This document shows, piece after piece, positions 45,862 to 56,526 of a stretch of 64,000 nucleotides of DNA. The notes under the pieces are model-generated. The model ran no database searches. It saw only the letters and a program-made list of their open reading frames with translations, and was not told the origin of the DNA. Both the position numbers and the translations under genes were made by a program. This DNA comes from Notolepis coatsorum (taxonomy: Eukaryota; Chordata; Actinopteri; Aulopiformes; Paralepididae): NCBI GenBank assembly GCA_963971535.1, contig OZ020589.1, forward strand, positions 68,983,239 through 69,047,238. Reading direction: 5' to 3'. Position 1 is the stretch's first letter. Each line of letters opens with the position of its first letter.

Positions 45862-48466
45862 CTACTGCAGATGAGCTATTGGAATAGCTATGAGGCTATT
45901 TCCCTCTGGATACAGAACACATTTACGTTTAATAAAGCTAATTTTACCAACCCCGATCTCATCACACAACTCTCTAACCTTGTATGTACCTATGAGGGAG
46001 GACTCGCAGGGATAAGTGTAATATAATTCTTGGTGTCTGAACTTTCTGTAGATCACATAGACCTCACCTTCTTCCTGGACTATATTCTGCACTACTGCAA
46101 TTGTATCTCCCACCTGAATACAATTATCCCCCTGCTTTGTAGACAAGGTAAAACGACAACTGGAGACCTTTGTGTACTGTAGAGCAACACTGAAATGTTG
46201 AGGAAGTGGACCATCAGTATGAATGTGCTTTAAAACTGGTTGATCTGTTGCTAATGGAACCTCAACATGTGGCATTTCTGACAGCCTTTTGACTACCTGT
46301 TGTAGAGGTTGGTGTGGCTTGCGTAAAAGATGCTTTATTTGGCCAAGATAATTCTCAAAAGGGAACCCTGAAACATTATCTAAAGGTCCAAATTGTTTGT
46401 ATTCATCTGCTAAATGTATAAGCTGGTGGACACTGAACACAATCTCACCCGTACCATACAACTGTCCAAAGTGGCCCACAAAGGATATCATTAATCTATG
46501 TGCAAATTCAACCATTTGGCCAGAAGTTCCAGGAGACAAAAACAAATACATGGCCACTGAAAACAACATGAAGTTGTCATAAAACTCACTGGGAAGGCAA
46601 TCCTTCAGAACTACAGGACCCCAGTATAACATGAAGGATCGGAGCTCAGTAGCTTTCCAACGATCAAGCTCATTCAAACCTCTTGGCTTGCGATTGAATT
46701 CAACAGGGGTGTGGGAATGTAACACCAGCAGTTTGCTTGATATACTGTTAGGGAGGCTGCAATTCGAAACTGGCCACCGTAAATGCCCAAAACCCCCACC
46801 ACCTCCTAATAGACAGTCTCCTCCCCACCGCATGTATATATTCCCTCCCCGCCGCATGTATATTTCCCTCCCACCCACCCACCCCCTCCTAATGTACAGT
46901 CCCCTCCCCATCATATGTATATACTCTGTCAGGATCTAGGGGTAACAGTACTGTATATTTGAATACCGCCTATGTCACAAATGTATCAGTACTAAATACC
47001 TATATGTCCCTATGCCATAAATGTCATGTATGTTGTGTATGTCATAAATGTCTATATGAATTGAAAATGGGGGACCCTGATGGAAACAAGACAAACGTCT
47101 TTCTCAGGTCTGCATCCCCTTAACAATTGTATGTATTGAGCCGTACTGTATTGTACCCATTCTGCAATCTGTTAAATAAAGTTTTCATTCATTCATTCAT
47201 TCATTCATTCATTCATTCAACTGTTTGTGAAGGAAGCCTAGTGGCTAGATTGCCCTTTAACCACATATGCAACAGTTTTCTCATCAACCCAAGACAACAG
47301 AGGTGCATATAATCTATTGGGAATGAAGAAACCATCTTTACTATCCCTGTTAAAGGACTGAGTTTCTGTTTCAAGTGGTGTTCCTCATCAATCATATCAC
47401 AATAACTCGAATCCGTCCTGAGCCTGACATTTGTTTCTGGATACGTCATTTTGTTCCTCCACACACCCTCTTGGTCACACTTGTCACACCCTGAATAACC
47501 ATTATGTGACTTAATATTCTTAACGTAGGCCCTAGCAGGAGCATCACACACAAATGAGGAAACCTGTACATTCAATTTCTTACCATTATGAACAATGCCA
47601 TTAGCCAGCACATTTTTAAGGTCGCTAACAAATTTCTGCAGATACTCAACAACACACTTTGGCTTGCTTAAACCACTAAATATACCGACAATAAATGGGG
47701 ACTTAGTGTAATCACAATTCAGGATTGCAAGTATAGGCCAGAATTGAAGTCTTGAACTCCTAAAGAGGGGGAGACCATCTATATTGAACTGTAAAGTAAG
47801 AGTTGTGAGGTTCACTGGTAAACTTAAACATTTTAATCGTGAAAGTATTCCTCGCACCAATCCAAAATGATAGTACTCGCCACCTTGCATTTGAGTGGTT
47901 GCAACATGAGATTGTGTTCCAAGCAGAGTCCTTCCATCTTTAGGGAGCTTAGGGTGAAATAGCTTTAAGATGGACAGCAGAGCAGACAAAGCAACAAGAC
48001 TAATGGAGTAGGATGTTGCCCAATATCTTAGGCTCCTTATAAGCAGATCCTGACTAGGCGGCTGCTCCTCATCGCTCTCATAGTGAGAATCTGATTCATC
48101 TTCATCATTGCCAGCTTCATCGTCTATATCATCATTTTCCATTTGCATATGATCAACTTCATTTCGAGCTACTGCACTACCATCAGAATGATCATTTTTC
48201 ATTTGCACATCGGACTCAACTTCATCATTGCCAGCTACACTGCCATCTATATGACCATTTTCTATGTCTACATGTGAAGCTGGTAGTGCATCTAGTTGGG
48301 AAAAGTGTGAGCTTGTGAAGGCAGGTTCCCTATTCACACAGGGGTAAATATTTTCTCTTTGATTATGCAGAGATTCCTCATATTCCTTAAGGATATCTTT
48401 CTCTATGCCCCTTACAGTTCGAATGACTCTACGTCTTTTAGCCCAATACGATTCATAAGAAGCCAT
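45862..48466 (-). CDS. Tnp2/Transposase_21 transposase, interrupted by LINE A
   Basis: The start ATG is at 48466 and the stop at 45862. The coding parts 48466-47220 and 46750-45862 total 2,136 nt, that is 711 residues, in one frame if LINE A (46751-47219) is set aside (LPSQTV then NSISSKLL). N-terminus: basic (YWAKRRRVIRTVRGIE), then an acidic region with imperfect repeats (residues 70-135). DDE catalytic core: Asp230 in NIDGLPLF, Asp308 in FVCDAPARA, a GCDKC zinc pair (327/330), DYMHLCCLG (385-392), and a Glu in the second part at GFPFENYLGQ. It would cut and rejoin the element ends in the nucleus. Only 75 bp separate its stop from the DUF4806 ATG. As it stands the LINE insertion disables it. 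Confidence 0.8.
46751..47219 (+). mobile_element. LINE A copy inserted in the transposase gene
   Basis: 5'-truncated LINE A 3' UTR starting GGGAGGCTGCAATTCGAAAC and ending (ATTC)n. No convincing target duplication is present. Joining the flanks base to base restores the transposase frame, so the insertion appears blunt. It is among the youngest events in this nest. Confidence 0.8.
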
Positions 48467-49704
48467 CTTAACCCATTAACTCCCGGATTGAAAGGTATAT
48501 AATAACGTATAGGTTACAACAGGTCTAAATAGAAAAGAGGTGGTGCTGATTATAATTTTTTTGTTATTACTTGGCCTTTTTTTTGCAGTGAATCCTCCAG
48601 TCCTCTTCTCTTGTAGCACAACCCTGAAAATAGAGGGGAAAAAATTATTAAAATAATATATGCATAAAACAAATATATATATCAGCCAAATTATTAATTT
48701 ATCAGGTCCTTCCAACATATTTTAAAATATTTAACCTCTTCCACCCGGAGCCTATTTTCTGAAAATCCGCCTAAAATATATACCTAGGTAAATGGAATAT
48801 TGCTCCACTTCTACAAGGGCCATTTGCATATTCTTGTATAGCGTCATCTATCTATCTAATGTATATTCACAGTGTCAGAAATATTGTGTCTATTACTAGG
48901 CTTGCTTAAATTGTGATGAAACAAAGGAGAATATTAATTATGATTTTTCTTTGCATCTTTGACAGTGAATAACACCATGCTAATAATGACCAAACATTAA
49001 AAACTGCCACTGATCTTGTTCAATACCTTCTTGAGTGTAAAATAAATAAAGGGAAGATTATTAAACAGAAGGTTCTGTAGATACTGTACTGAATTCTCCC
49101 ATCCGGACCAATGTAATTTGAAATATTATCATAGAATATACAATAGCAGGCTCATAAATTACCTTATTATAGCCAATTCGCACATTTATATATATACATA
49201 TATTATCTTTCAAATGCCCGAGTTCAATTTGGATTTAGTATCACCAGCGTGCATGAGAACAGATAATGAAATCTACTGTAATGTACAGTAGCTTTTTTAT
49301 TTGATCAAGGTGGCACCATTTTGAAACTTTTCAAATCTAATTGTTGCTGAATGCTAACAATAGGGAAGATAAACTAACTATGTTTCAATATTTGTCATAA
49401 ACGTTACCTTTTGTGGTAGAATGATCTCGAATAATAGCAGTTATTGGAGTCATTCTCGAAGTCAACTTCCTTTCTGTTTAACTTTCTGTCTAAGTGCATG
49501 TCTATGGCTTGGGGGGGAAACATACACTTTAGAATCACCAAAAAAGGCTTTCGAAATAGTGAAATGCCATGTTGGCCTCAATATTTTCAAAACAAATTAT
49601 ATGAAAAGGTTATGAAATCAACAAGAATGTGGTAAAATATGTAATAAAAACAGAGCTCAACGCAGACATTTGATCAGTAGAAATCCATTTGTTTCCCCCA
49701 TACA
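48467..49704 (-). promoter_or_regulatory. Transposase leader and upstream region
   Basis: No coding region. A plausible acceptor (TCTATTTTCAG, minus strand, about 48624-48634) lies in front of the ATG, so a 5' UTR intron is possible. 49190-49470 is the segment reused in the array at 38975-40040 and includes a CTACTGTAATGTACAGTAGC palindrome (about 49273-49292). 48719-49180 is AT-rich and featureless. Confidence 0.45.
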
Positions 49705-49730
49705 AAGATGGCGCCGTTCTCGTGACGTCA
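49705..49730. promoter_or_regulatory. YY1-like and CRE sites upstream of the transposase
   Basis: AAGATGGCG (49705-49713) fits the YY1 core, and TGACGTCA (49723-49730) is a perfect palindromic CRE. Together they suggest a TATA-less promoter about 1.25 kb upstream of the transposase ATG, which would fit a long 5' UTR or first intron. This is inferred from motifs only. Confidence 0.4.
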
Positions 49731-50035
49731 GAGTGTAGCTGACGTTAGCTTGCTAAGCTATCAGATTCGCATGGTCTGTGTAGCTGGCTAAAGCTAGCAG
49801 ACTCGCATGGTCGAGCTGACGTTAGCTTGCTAAGCTATCAGATTCGCATGGTCTGTGTAGCTGGCTAAAGCTAGCAGACTCGCATGGTCGAGCTGACGTT
49901 AGCTTGCTAAGCTATCAGATTCGCATGGTCTGTGTAGCTGGCTAAAGCTAGCAGACTCGCATGGTCGAGCTGACGTTAGCTGGCTAAGCTAGCAGACTCG
50001 CATGGTTGAGCTGACGTATAGCTGACGTACGTTAG
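49731..50035. repeat. 77-bp tandem array near the transposon 5' end
   Basis: Three full and one partial unit, starting GAGCTGACGTTAGC at 49813, 49890 and 49967. Each also has AGCTGGCTAAAGCTAGCAGA. TGACGT half-CRE sites occur in each unit. Its position between the right terminus and the transposase suits an enhancer or transposase-binding array. 50036-50518 has only the subterminal TCAACATTG-like motifs and a G-rich run near 50300. Confidence 0.7.
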
Positions 50036-50518
50036 CTCGCGCTGTTATAAGTTAACGCTACTTTCCAGGCCGGGGGTTTTGACATTTTCAAACCGTGAAA
50101 CCGGTTACCGGCACATGCCTAATGTGAATAGCATAATACATTATATTGTCAAGGACTTACCAAAGACGTGTGCGCACTTGACTAGTCACGCTGAATGAAG
50201 ACACCATGGCGCCAAGTTTTTCTTTTAATGCCTCAAGTCCCGTGAGATCTTCTAGCTGGCCTCGCGAGTTGCTTACGACCTACCCCCTCGAAGGGGAGGG
50301 GGGAGGGGAGGGGGGATTATCAGCACTACGTTGTAACCATGTAATTTCATTGTTGGGCATTTCAACATTGAAAAACAAGCATCTATACTAAATCGATTCA
50401 ACAACAGTTTTTCAAATGTTGAAATGGTGTCTGTAATTTAGATATTGAATAAACATAGCTTTTTCAACCTCAACCAAAAATAACCAATCTGACCAAAATC
50501 CAACATTTAATTAATGTC

Positions 50519-50532
50519 TTTTGCTATCTGGG
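50519..50532. repeat. Right terminal inverted repeat of the Tnp2 transposon
   Basis: TTTTGCTATCTGGG, the exact complement of 38157-38170. L1 ORF1 sequence follows within a few hundred bases, which places the element between the two L1 ORFs. Confidence 0.8.
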
Positions 50533-50912
50533 ATATCATTGTTATTTCACGGGGGCCATCATTGAAAAAGGTATTGTATTCCATAGTGCTGTCAGCCGCT
50601 CGTTACTTGCAGTTTGATGCTTTAATGTTCCAGAACATTCCTCGTGCCCTAAAACAATAACCATCCAGTGTATTCCAGAATATTCCGTTATGACTCATAG
50701 CCTTCAAGTAAGAAAAATAGAGTATAAAAATCTAGAATGTTCCAAAATGGTCGGTATCAAATCAAGATCTGCATATTACCGTGAATCTATATTTATATGG
50801 TGTTTAGCGTTTTATATCAAATTACTTATTTCTCAATGTTGTCAAAAGTTTGTATGTTGCCGTTTTTTGATGTCCATGCAATTGTAGAGTTATCCGTGAA
50901 AGATGAATCTTG

Positions 50913-51215
50913 TCATCCACTTTTTACATTCTTCATGTATTCTTCTGCCGCCTTAAGCGAACGTAGCATGAATCTCTTTCCTTCTCCCTCAACTATGGAA
51001 AGATTCGCAGGGTACCGTAGGATGGGGTGGAGACCTTTCTCATATAGCTGGTTTACTACAACCTTGTAGTGGGCCCGCAGAGTTATGGCTTCCCGACACC
51101 CGTATCTATGTTGTAAGACACAGAAAATCTGATAGAGAGAGAGAGCGGCTGAGCCGCGGTACGTTTTCATACGAGCATTACTGCAAACCAACACAATAGT
51201 GTTGCAGCTCAATAT
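50913..51215 (-). pseudogene. L1 ORF1 C-terminal domain remnant
   Basis: The minus strand encodes NARMKTYRGSAALSLYQ, then KVVVNQLYEKGLHPILRYPA, then LSIVEGEGKRFML and SLKAAEEYMKNV. This order matches the C-terminal domain of L1 ORF1p (compare YPDFSVELSRKRA and YPARLRVDF in the ORF1 at 19769). The N-terminal coiled coil and RRM are lost to 5' truncation. It belongs to the LINE whose ORF2 lies at 32845-37500. Confidence 0.7.
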
Positions 51216-51224
51216 CACTGTTTA

Positions 51225-51542
51225 AGCAACAGAGCACATAACTAACCTCTACCTTTATGTGAAGATTCAGGCCGAGGCAGAAAAACCCCTTTTTCAACCG
51301 AGTGTAGGCTGCAGGCCTTGCTTAAGCTCTAACATGAAAGTAACGTCTAGCCCTCCTATCAAACCCATACTAGTGAAAGATTCACACGTTGCATCCCCAT
51401 CATATGTTTGGTGAATAAACACACAGTTTGTTAACAAAAAATACAGTCCCCCTTTAGGAGGGACTCTTTATTTTCGAACAAAAATCATAGAGGGGCCGGG
51501 AAGGGAACAGGGGAGGACCACAGAGGGAAAAAGTCAATGAAT
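51225..51542 (-). other. DIRS-B segment downstream of ORF1
   Basis: No recognisable coding domain. It lies between the DIRS ORF1 stop and the L1 insertion. CCCCTTTAGGAGGGA near 51451 forms a small hairpin. Confidence 0.35.
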
Positions 51543-53213
51543 TTAGCGACGCCTGCCACGAGCCGCTCGGGGCTTTCCACCCCGTGGAGCCCCGGAGGGA
51601 AGGTAAACGATCGGCGGCTGGTCTCGACGATCCCTACCTTCACCTCCGGGCGTAGATGGGCCGGCTGCAGTGGCGGAGGCGCCCTCTCTCCTCCTGGCCT
51701 TCTTCGCCGAAGGTCCAGCAGTGGCGGTGGTAGCAGCGGCGGCCACGGCGGAGGAACCTCGACGACGCGGCGGCCGTCTGACTCCACCGGCAACATCGGG
51801 CGGGGGGAAATGAGGCTGGAGCACGGAGCGCTCCTCCTGCATCTCCCTGCAGGTTGAGGTCATCAGCTGCAGTGCCGACCCGAATAGTCCAGCCTCGGAG
51901 AGGGGTGCCGTCAGAAGGGGAGTCCTCTTCTTCTCCGGCACACGCGCCTGCTCCAGCCAAAGGTGGCGCTGGATCAGAGTGGCCAGGGCACGCACTTTCC
52001 CAGCGGCTATAGCCTGCGGCTGAATCAGATGCAGGATGGCTCCTGCCGACTGGGCGAGCTGATCATGCTGTAAATCAGTCAGCTCCGTGCCGCCCGTCAA
52101 TATCCCGGACATGAATCTCGCCAGCTGCGCGATGTTAAAAGTGGCAGCTAGAGATTGTGTTCCGGAGATAAATGACTGGTCGCTCCAAAATGCCAACCGC
52201 CTCGCCGATTTCCCTTGGGGAACCGGCTTCCGTAACGGCTCCCACACCACCTCAGGACAAAGGAGCGCCGCCATCAGCCTATCAAGCCGTGGCACGCCTT
52301 CCTTCATGCCGTCTACCAAACCCGCCACCCGCGTGACTTGCACGTAGGCGGGAGTAAGGCCCATGATGTGGGAGACCACCTGGCCCTGACGGACGTAGGC
52401 CGCCATTGAGGGGAAAAATGGGTAGACAACGTCCACCCCTCTCACCGGGCGACGTTGCCATAGATGACCTATGAGATCGTCAGGGACAGGAACAGGCAGT
52501 GGCTGCGGCACGCCGTTTGCGACTGCCGCCGCCGCCATGAGCTCGGGGAACAAAGCATGCAGTTCCCCCTGCATACTTTCCTCCTCCGAGCCCGCGTCCC
52601 TCACATACAGCAGACTACTGGTTAAGGAGCCACATTCTGATGTGGCTGATAGCAGGGCATCCCGCCGCCGAGTCGGAGGTTCTAACCCAACATCTGCGGA
52701 CGAGGAACCCCAAGGAGACATCTCACCCCCCTCCAGTGTTACCTGGACAGGCAGGGGACATGTCTCCACCGGGCCTTCAAACAAGAACCCGTCCGCCTCT
52801 ATCATGTAGTCCTCTGTCTCCATCGGGCATGTAGAGACCGACGCATCCTCATCTGGCTCCAGCAACTCACCAAAACCAGGCCGTTCGCGTCTGCAAGCCA
52901 CCATCTTGCGACGGGAGCGAGCTGATGCAAAAAGTTTGCGTCTCAAATCCCCCGCAACCAAAGGAGCCGGCCGCCCAACAGCGGACGACTCCCCGGAAGC
53001 AGAGGAACCAGAGCCGGAACCAGGCCATCGCACAGGAGACGGCACTGGTGCACCAGCTCCTTGGAGAGGCAAACTACCCATCGGACGCCTACCCGGCGTG
53101 GCCGCCGACCACGAGAGAGGCCTCAACCCCGCTCCAAGACGCACGACAGAGGCGGCGATGGAGAACCGCTGGTGAAGAGTAGCGTTGCGAGCGCGACCCT
53201 CCGAAGTAGACAT
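51543..53213 (-). pseudogene. DIRS ORF1 (gag-like), open frame in a fossil element
   Basis: An open frame of 556 codons. The N-terminus is rich in Arg, Pro and Ser. The central conserved part (residues about 240-460: LIGHLWQRRPVRGVDVVYPF through QHDQLAQSAGAILHLIQ) resembles the ORF1/gag-like protein of vertebrate DIRS elements. The C-terminus is low-complexity and basic (KKARRREG, RAARGRRR), suited to nucleic-acid binding. It lies just inside the left terminal repeat of DIRS-B. The rest of the element is broken, so this is a remnant part. Confidence 0.65.
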
Positions 53214-53329
53214 TATGACTTAGCTTTTTTATTTCGAAATATATGAGAGAAGAAAAAAGCAAGAAAAAATGTAAACACGTCTCAACTTTCTTCAGCTAAC
53301 AACCTCGTCAAGTGTGGGATCTACCGAAG

Positions 53330-53521
53330 GCACTTCCTTGTGGTGAAAGTGAAGAAAGAGGCGAGTAGGTGACCACACACCTGCTTATGAAGGTAAGCGG
53401 ATAGGGGTGTGGCCAGACGAATGTTGGGATGTAAAGGTACATTGTGGAATTTTTTATTCAGTGCTCGTGCACGAAGTGAAGTGCGTGCAGATGACGCTGA
53501 GCGGCAGCCAGTATGAAATAG
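53330..53521 (-). repeat. DIRS-B left inverted terminal repeat
   Basis: Matches 29551-29715 (for example CACCTGCTTATGAAGGTAAG and CCAGACGAATGTTGGGATGT). The outer end CTATTTCATACTGGC on the minus strand matches the internal complementary region at 29805. GTT (minus strand) flanks it at 53522-53524. Confidence 0.7.
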
Positions 53522-54874
53522 AACCAGTGCTCTCTTCGCCTCACAAGCAGCTAGCATTATCCAGGGCAAACCTTTCTCCCAGTCACGACCCAGCTCAGTA
53601 CAATAAGAGCACTAAAGCAACATAATAGTTTGATGGAAATTAACTTGGTCAAAGCTTTAATGATAAGACTTGGTGGTTATGTTGCGCAAGGGGTACATAG
53701 CTGGGTATCTGGTAGCTTGACAACTCACAGTGAAAAGATACACCCTATCAGATTTGGACTTGGGCAATGAGCCAACAGTCAATTCAATTCTCAAAAGGTT
53801 TACCATCTGCTGGCAAGGGAGCAGGTTTAATGGGCCGATTTGGTTTTCCTGGTTTTGATGTAGGCCAATAAAAGCAATGGACAATCTTGTCATGTGTTTA
53901 TAACCTCCAAATGCCCTGCCACCATATCATGAGCAGTCCTCAAAACCCCAGCTCTAAATTTAGTCTAATCACCAACAAACTTGTCACCTTGAGGCAACCA
54001 TTTTCTCACCAACATGCCCTCCTCAAGGAAGTTTCCATGTGCAATACTCTCCATCTCTTCCACTGGACGCACCTACAACAGCTCTGTTAAGACTTCTGTT
54101 GCTGAGGCATAGAAGGGAAAGGCAGGCAAAGGCAATAACACATTTAGAGCATTTCGTCCTTTTCTCATCAGCTTATTTTTAGTCCAAACTAGTCTGAACC
54201 CTAGTGACAACACATGTGGGAAAAACCTGTGGATGGTCTTTTTCCTCCACCTCATCCTTATCCACAGAAGGAGAGTAGGTGACCACGGGAGAAGGGAGTG
54301 AATCGGCCATCAGGAGCTAGATCATTACCCAGAATTACCTAGACTCCTTCAACCGGTAGAGCAGGCCACACTCCCAGAGCCACCTCCCCTTTAACCAGAT
54401 CTGAAGACAAAACAATCTTGTGCAAGGGAACAGTTAACACAGTCAGACCCATACCAATAGAAACTCTCCAGTGTCAGATGAGAATGAGAATCTTTTTTTT
54501 CCTATCACTCCCTGGTAAGGATACAAACCCACTGGTGACATATACAGTATTGTTTGTAACCTGGATCAACTTATTTGGTCATGTCGGCCTGGAATGAGTC
54601 TCCAGGGGAGAGCACAAGAGATTCACCAGGCCTAGGCTTGGCATACAAGGATGCATGAGCAGCTACTGCAGTTTACTTTGTGTGCTATTGAACTGCAGCA
54701 ATAGCCCCAGCCTTCTCATTCAACCATGCAGGAGCAGAAAGGGACACCACTTTTACAGGGTGGTTGCCTGGTGGGGAGTGACATGCTTTGATTTTAGTAT
54801 TGGACACTCAGCTTTCCAATGACCTTTTCTGAGGCAATAGTCTGACCTGAATCCAACTTGCCACCACTGTTATC

Positions 54875-56046
54875 CAGTGATGCCAGTAACGCGTTACTAA
54901 GTAACGCGTTATTGTAATCTGATTACTTTTCCCCGAAAATAGTAATCTAACGCGTTAATCTTTTAAAGCCAGTAATCTGATTGCAGTTACTTGTCCAAGT
55001 GGCTGTGCATTACTATTTCGTTACTATCTCATCATAAATTCATAATGCAGGCGGAATGCAGTATTTTATTTCGTTTTCGACAGTCAAAAATACATTTTGA
55101 GCTGTTTTTCTTTTGGGAGTGACGTGGTGTGGCAGTGAAAGGGTTAAATACAAGAATGTGTCCCGCGGCGTGACTGGTCCCTCTGTCTGTGAGTGACTCT
55201 GCTTTGGTCCAATCACATTCCCCATCCACAGTCTGCGAATCAGAGGCAGAGTAGGGCGGGTCTTCACAGCACGTCATGTGACATATGCGCCAATCGTGTG
55301 ACAGCAGGGCTCCGTCGTCGGAGAATATTACCCCAAAACGCTTGGCAAAATTAAAAGTGAAACCGCAAGATGACTTTTGCGGTTTCTGTTCAGAATTCCA
55401 CCCCAAAACGCTCGTCTAAACGTAGCCTCAGTCACTACTTCACGGCGGAGGAAACAAAATACTGTCTACCGCTAAAAACAGCACATCCAATTGCATTGAA
55501 AGCATCTGGAATCACAACACTAGCCGACGCTTCGACTAGGTACAGGAGGGTTGATGGTGGCAGAGCAAAAGCTCTTAATTGCCAGATTTACAGTTAATTT
55601 ACATGTTAAAGAGAGACTGATTGTATGTTTATAGAGAGACATTTATAAAAACAATTTAATAGTTACAGTTGATATAATTGAATAGTTCAGCCTGCATTTG
55701 TTAGATGTGATACACTGGTTTTGTAAAACCACTGGCTGGCTGCTCTAATGCTGTGAGCATCATAGACTGTTGCTTTACCATACTTGATGGTACAGAAGCT
55801 GAAGCACTAGTTTAACAATTTACGTTATGTGCAGAGAAACAAGTTAAAAACAATTTATGCACTTTCAATAAACCGTTTAAAAAAACTGTTGGGGGAACGA
55901 CGACGACTTCGTAACCTAGTTACTTTCAAAGTAACTAAGTTACTCTGATAATCAAGTAATCAGTAAAGTAACTTAGATTACTTTTTAAAGGAGTAATCAG
56001 TAATCAGTAATCAGATTACTTTTACAAGTAATCTGTGGCATCACTG
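54875..56046. mobile_element. hAT element, 1.17 kb, nonautonomous
   Basis: CAGTGATGCCAGTAACGCG at the left and TGTGGCATCACTG at the right are terminal inverted repeats. CTGTTATC at 54867-54874 and 56047-56054 is a perfect 8-bp target duplication. The subterminal regions are full of AGTAACG/GTTACT and AGTAATC motifs, as in other fish hAT families. The interior (55020-55600) has no transposase that I recognise. Confidence 0.85.
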
Positions 56047-56526
56047 CTGTTATCTGACTTGAAAGGAGGAAACTCACTTCCTGCACCTTTCTGATGACCA
56101 CCAACAGCACTATCTTGGCATCCATAATCACACCATACTTTATGAGTCAAGGCACATTCATCTGCTATGACAGCTGCTTCAGTCGATATCTTAGCATTTC
56201 TCTCACTCAAATAGGTAGCCATGCACTCAGGATTCTTTAAACTGCTCCAATAAGTATAGCTCACACAATGCTTCAAGCAGTGTTGTAGTCGAGTCGAGTC
56301 TTGAGTCCCCAGTGTTCGAGTCCAAGTCCAAGTCCGAGTCACCAAAGAAGAGTCCGAGTTGAGTAGGCTACCCATTACCCTAGTCCAAGTCCAAGTCCGA
56401 GTCCAAGTCATCAAGGTTGAGTCCACTCCACTCTGCCAGTCAAAGAGGTGACATACAAATAAAAAAAGGTCTACATTAAACATAAATGACACAGCGGTCA
56501 TCATTTCAAAGGGAGTTTATTTACTT

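Larger units (their letters stand above)
38157..50532 (-). mobile_element. Tnp2-type (EnSpm-like) DNA transposon, 12.4 kb, with DUF4806 partner
   Basis: Perfect 14-bp terminal inverted repeats CCCAGATAGCAAAA lie at 38157-38170 and 50519-50532, flanked by AT on both sides (a possible 2-bp target duplication). Subterminal TTGAATCAACATTG-like motifs recur at the left end. It carries two genes on the minus strand: a Transposase_21/Tnp2 transposase (48466-45862) and a spliced DUF4806 gene (45786-42236). Nested in it are a hAT MITE, an exon-bearing tandem array, a gypsy fragment, a G-rich minisatellite and LINE A. Apart from those insertions both genes look open. The termini lack the CACTA/CACTG start usual for this transposase family. 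Confidence 0.8.
32568..51215 (-). mobile_element. L1/Tx1-type LINE, minus strand, split by a 12-kb transposon
   Basis: The L1 parts are 32568-38156 (3' UTR and ORF2) and 50533-51215 (ORF1 C-terminal domain). The Tnp2 transposon 38157-50532 sits between ORF1 and ORF2. The 3' end is T-rich on the forward strand (about 32568-32575). The 5' truncation is inside ORF1. The candidate TSD, CACTGTATA/CACTGTTTA, is at 32559-32567 and 51216-51224. A piggyBac-like MITE is inserted in ORF2. Related to, but clearly diverged from, the plus-strand L1 at 19614. Confidence 0.75.
29510..53521 (-). mobile_element. DIRS element (DIRS-B), split by later insertions
   Basis: Minus-strand DIRS retrotransposon. The 5' end is at 53521 (left inverted terminal repeat about 53330-53521) and the 3' end at 29510, with the right repeat and internal complementary region within 29510-29845. 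GTT lies at both outer junctions and in the internal complementary region, as the class requires for tyrosine-recombinase integration. Only the two outer parts belong to it (29510-31658 plus 32275-32567, and 51225-53521). A MITE and an L1 with its own nested cargo fill the middle. Old and broken: RT and recombinase parts are not recognisable. Confidence 0.7.

Noticed and set aside
45862-46914. Independent 350-aa gene starting at 46914
   Set aside because: Its first roughly 55 codons are antisense LINE A. The remainder is the C-terminal part of the transposase.
51537-53246. Plus-strand open frames opposite the DIRS ORF1
   Set aside because: They are antisense shadows of a GC-rich coding frame, with no domain of their own.
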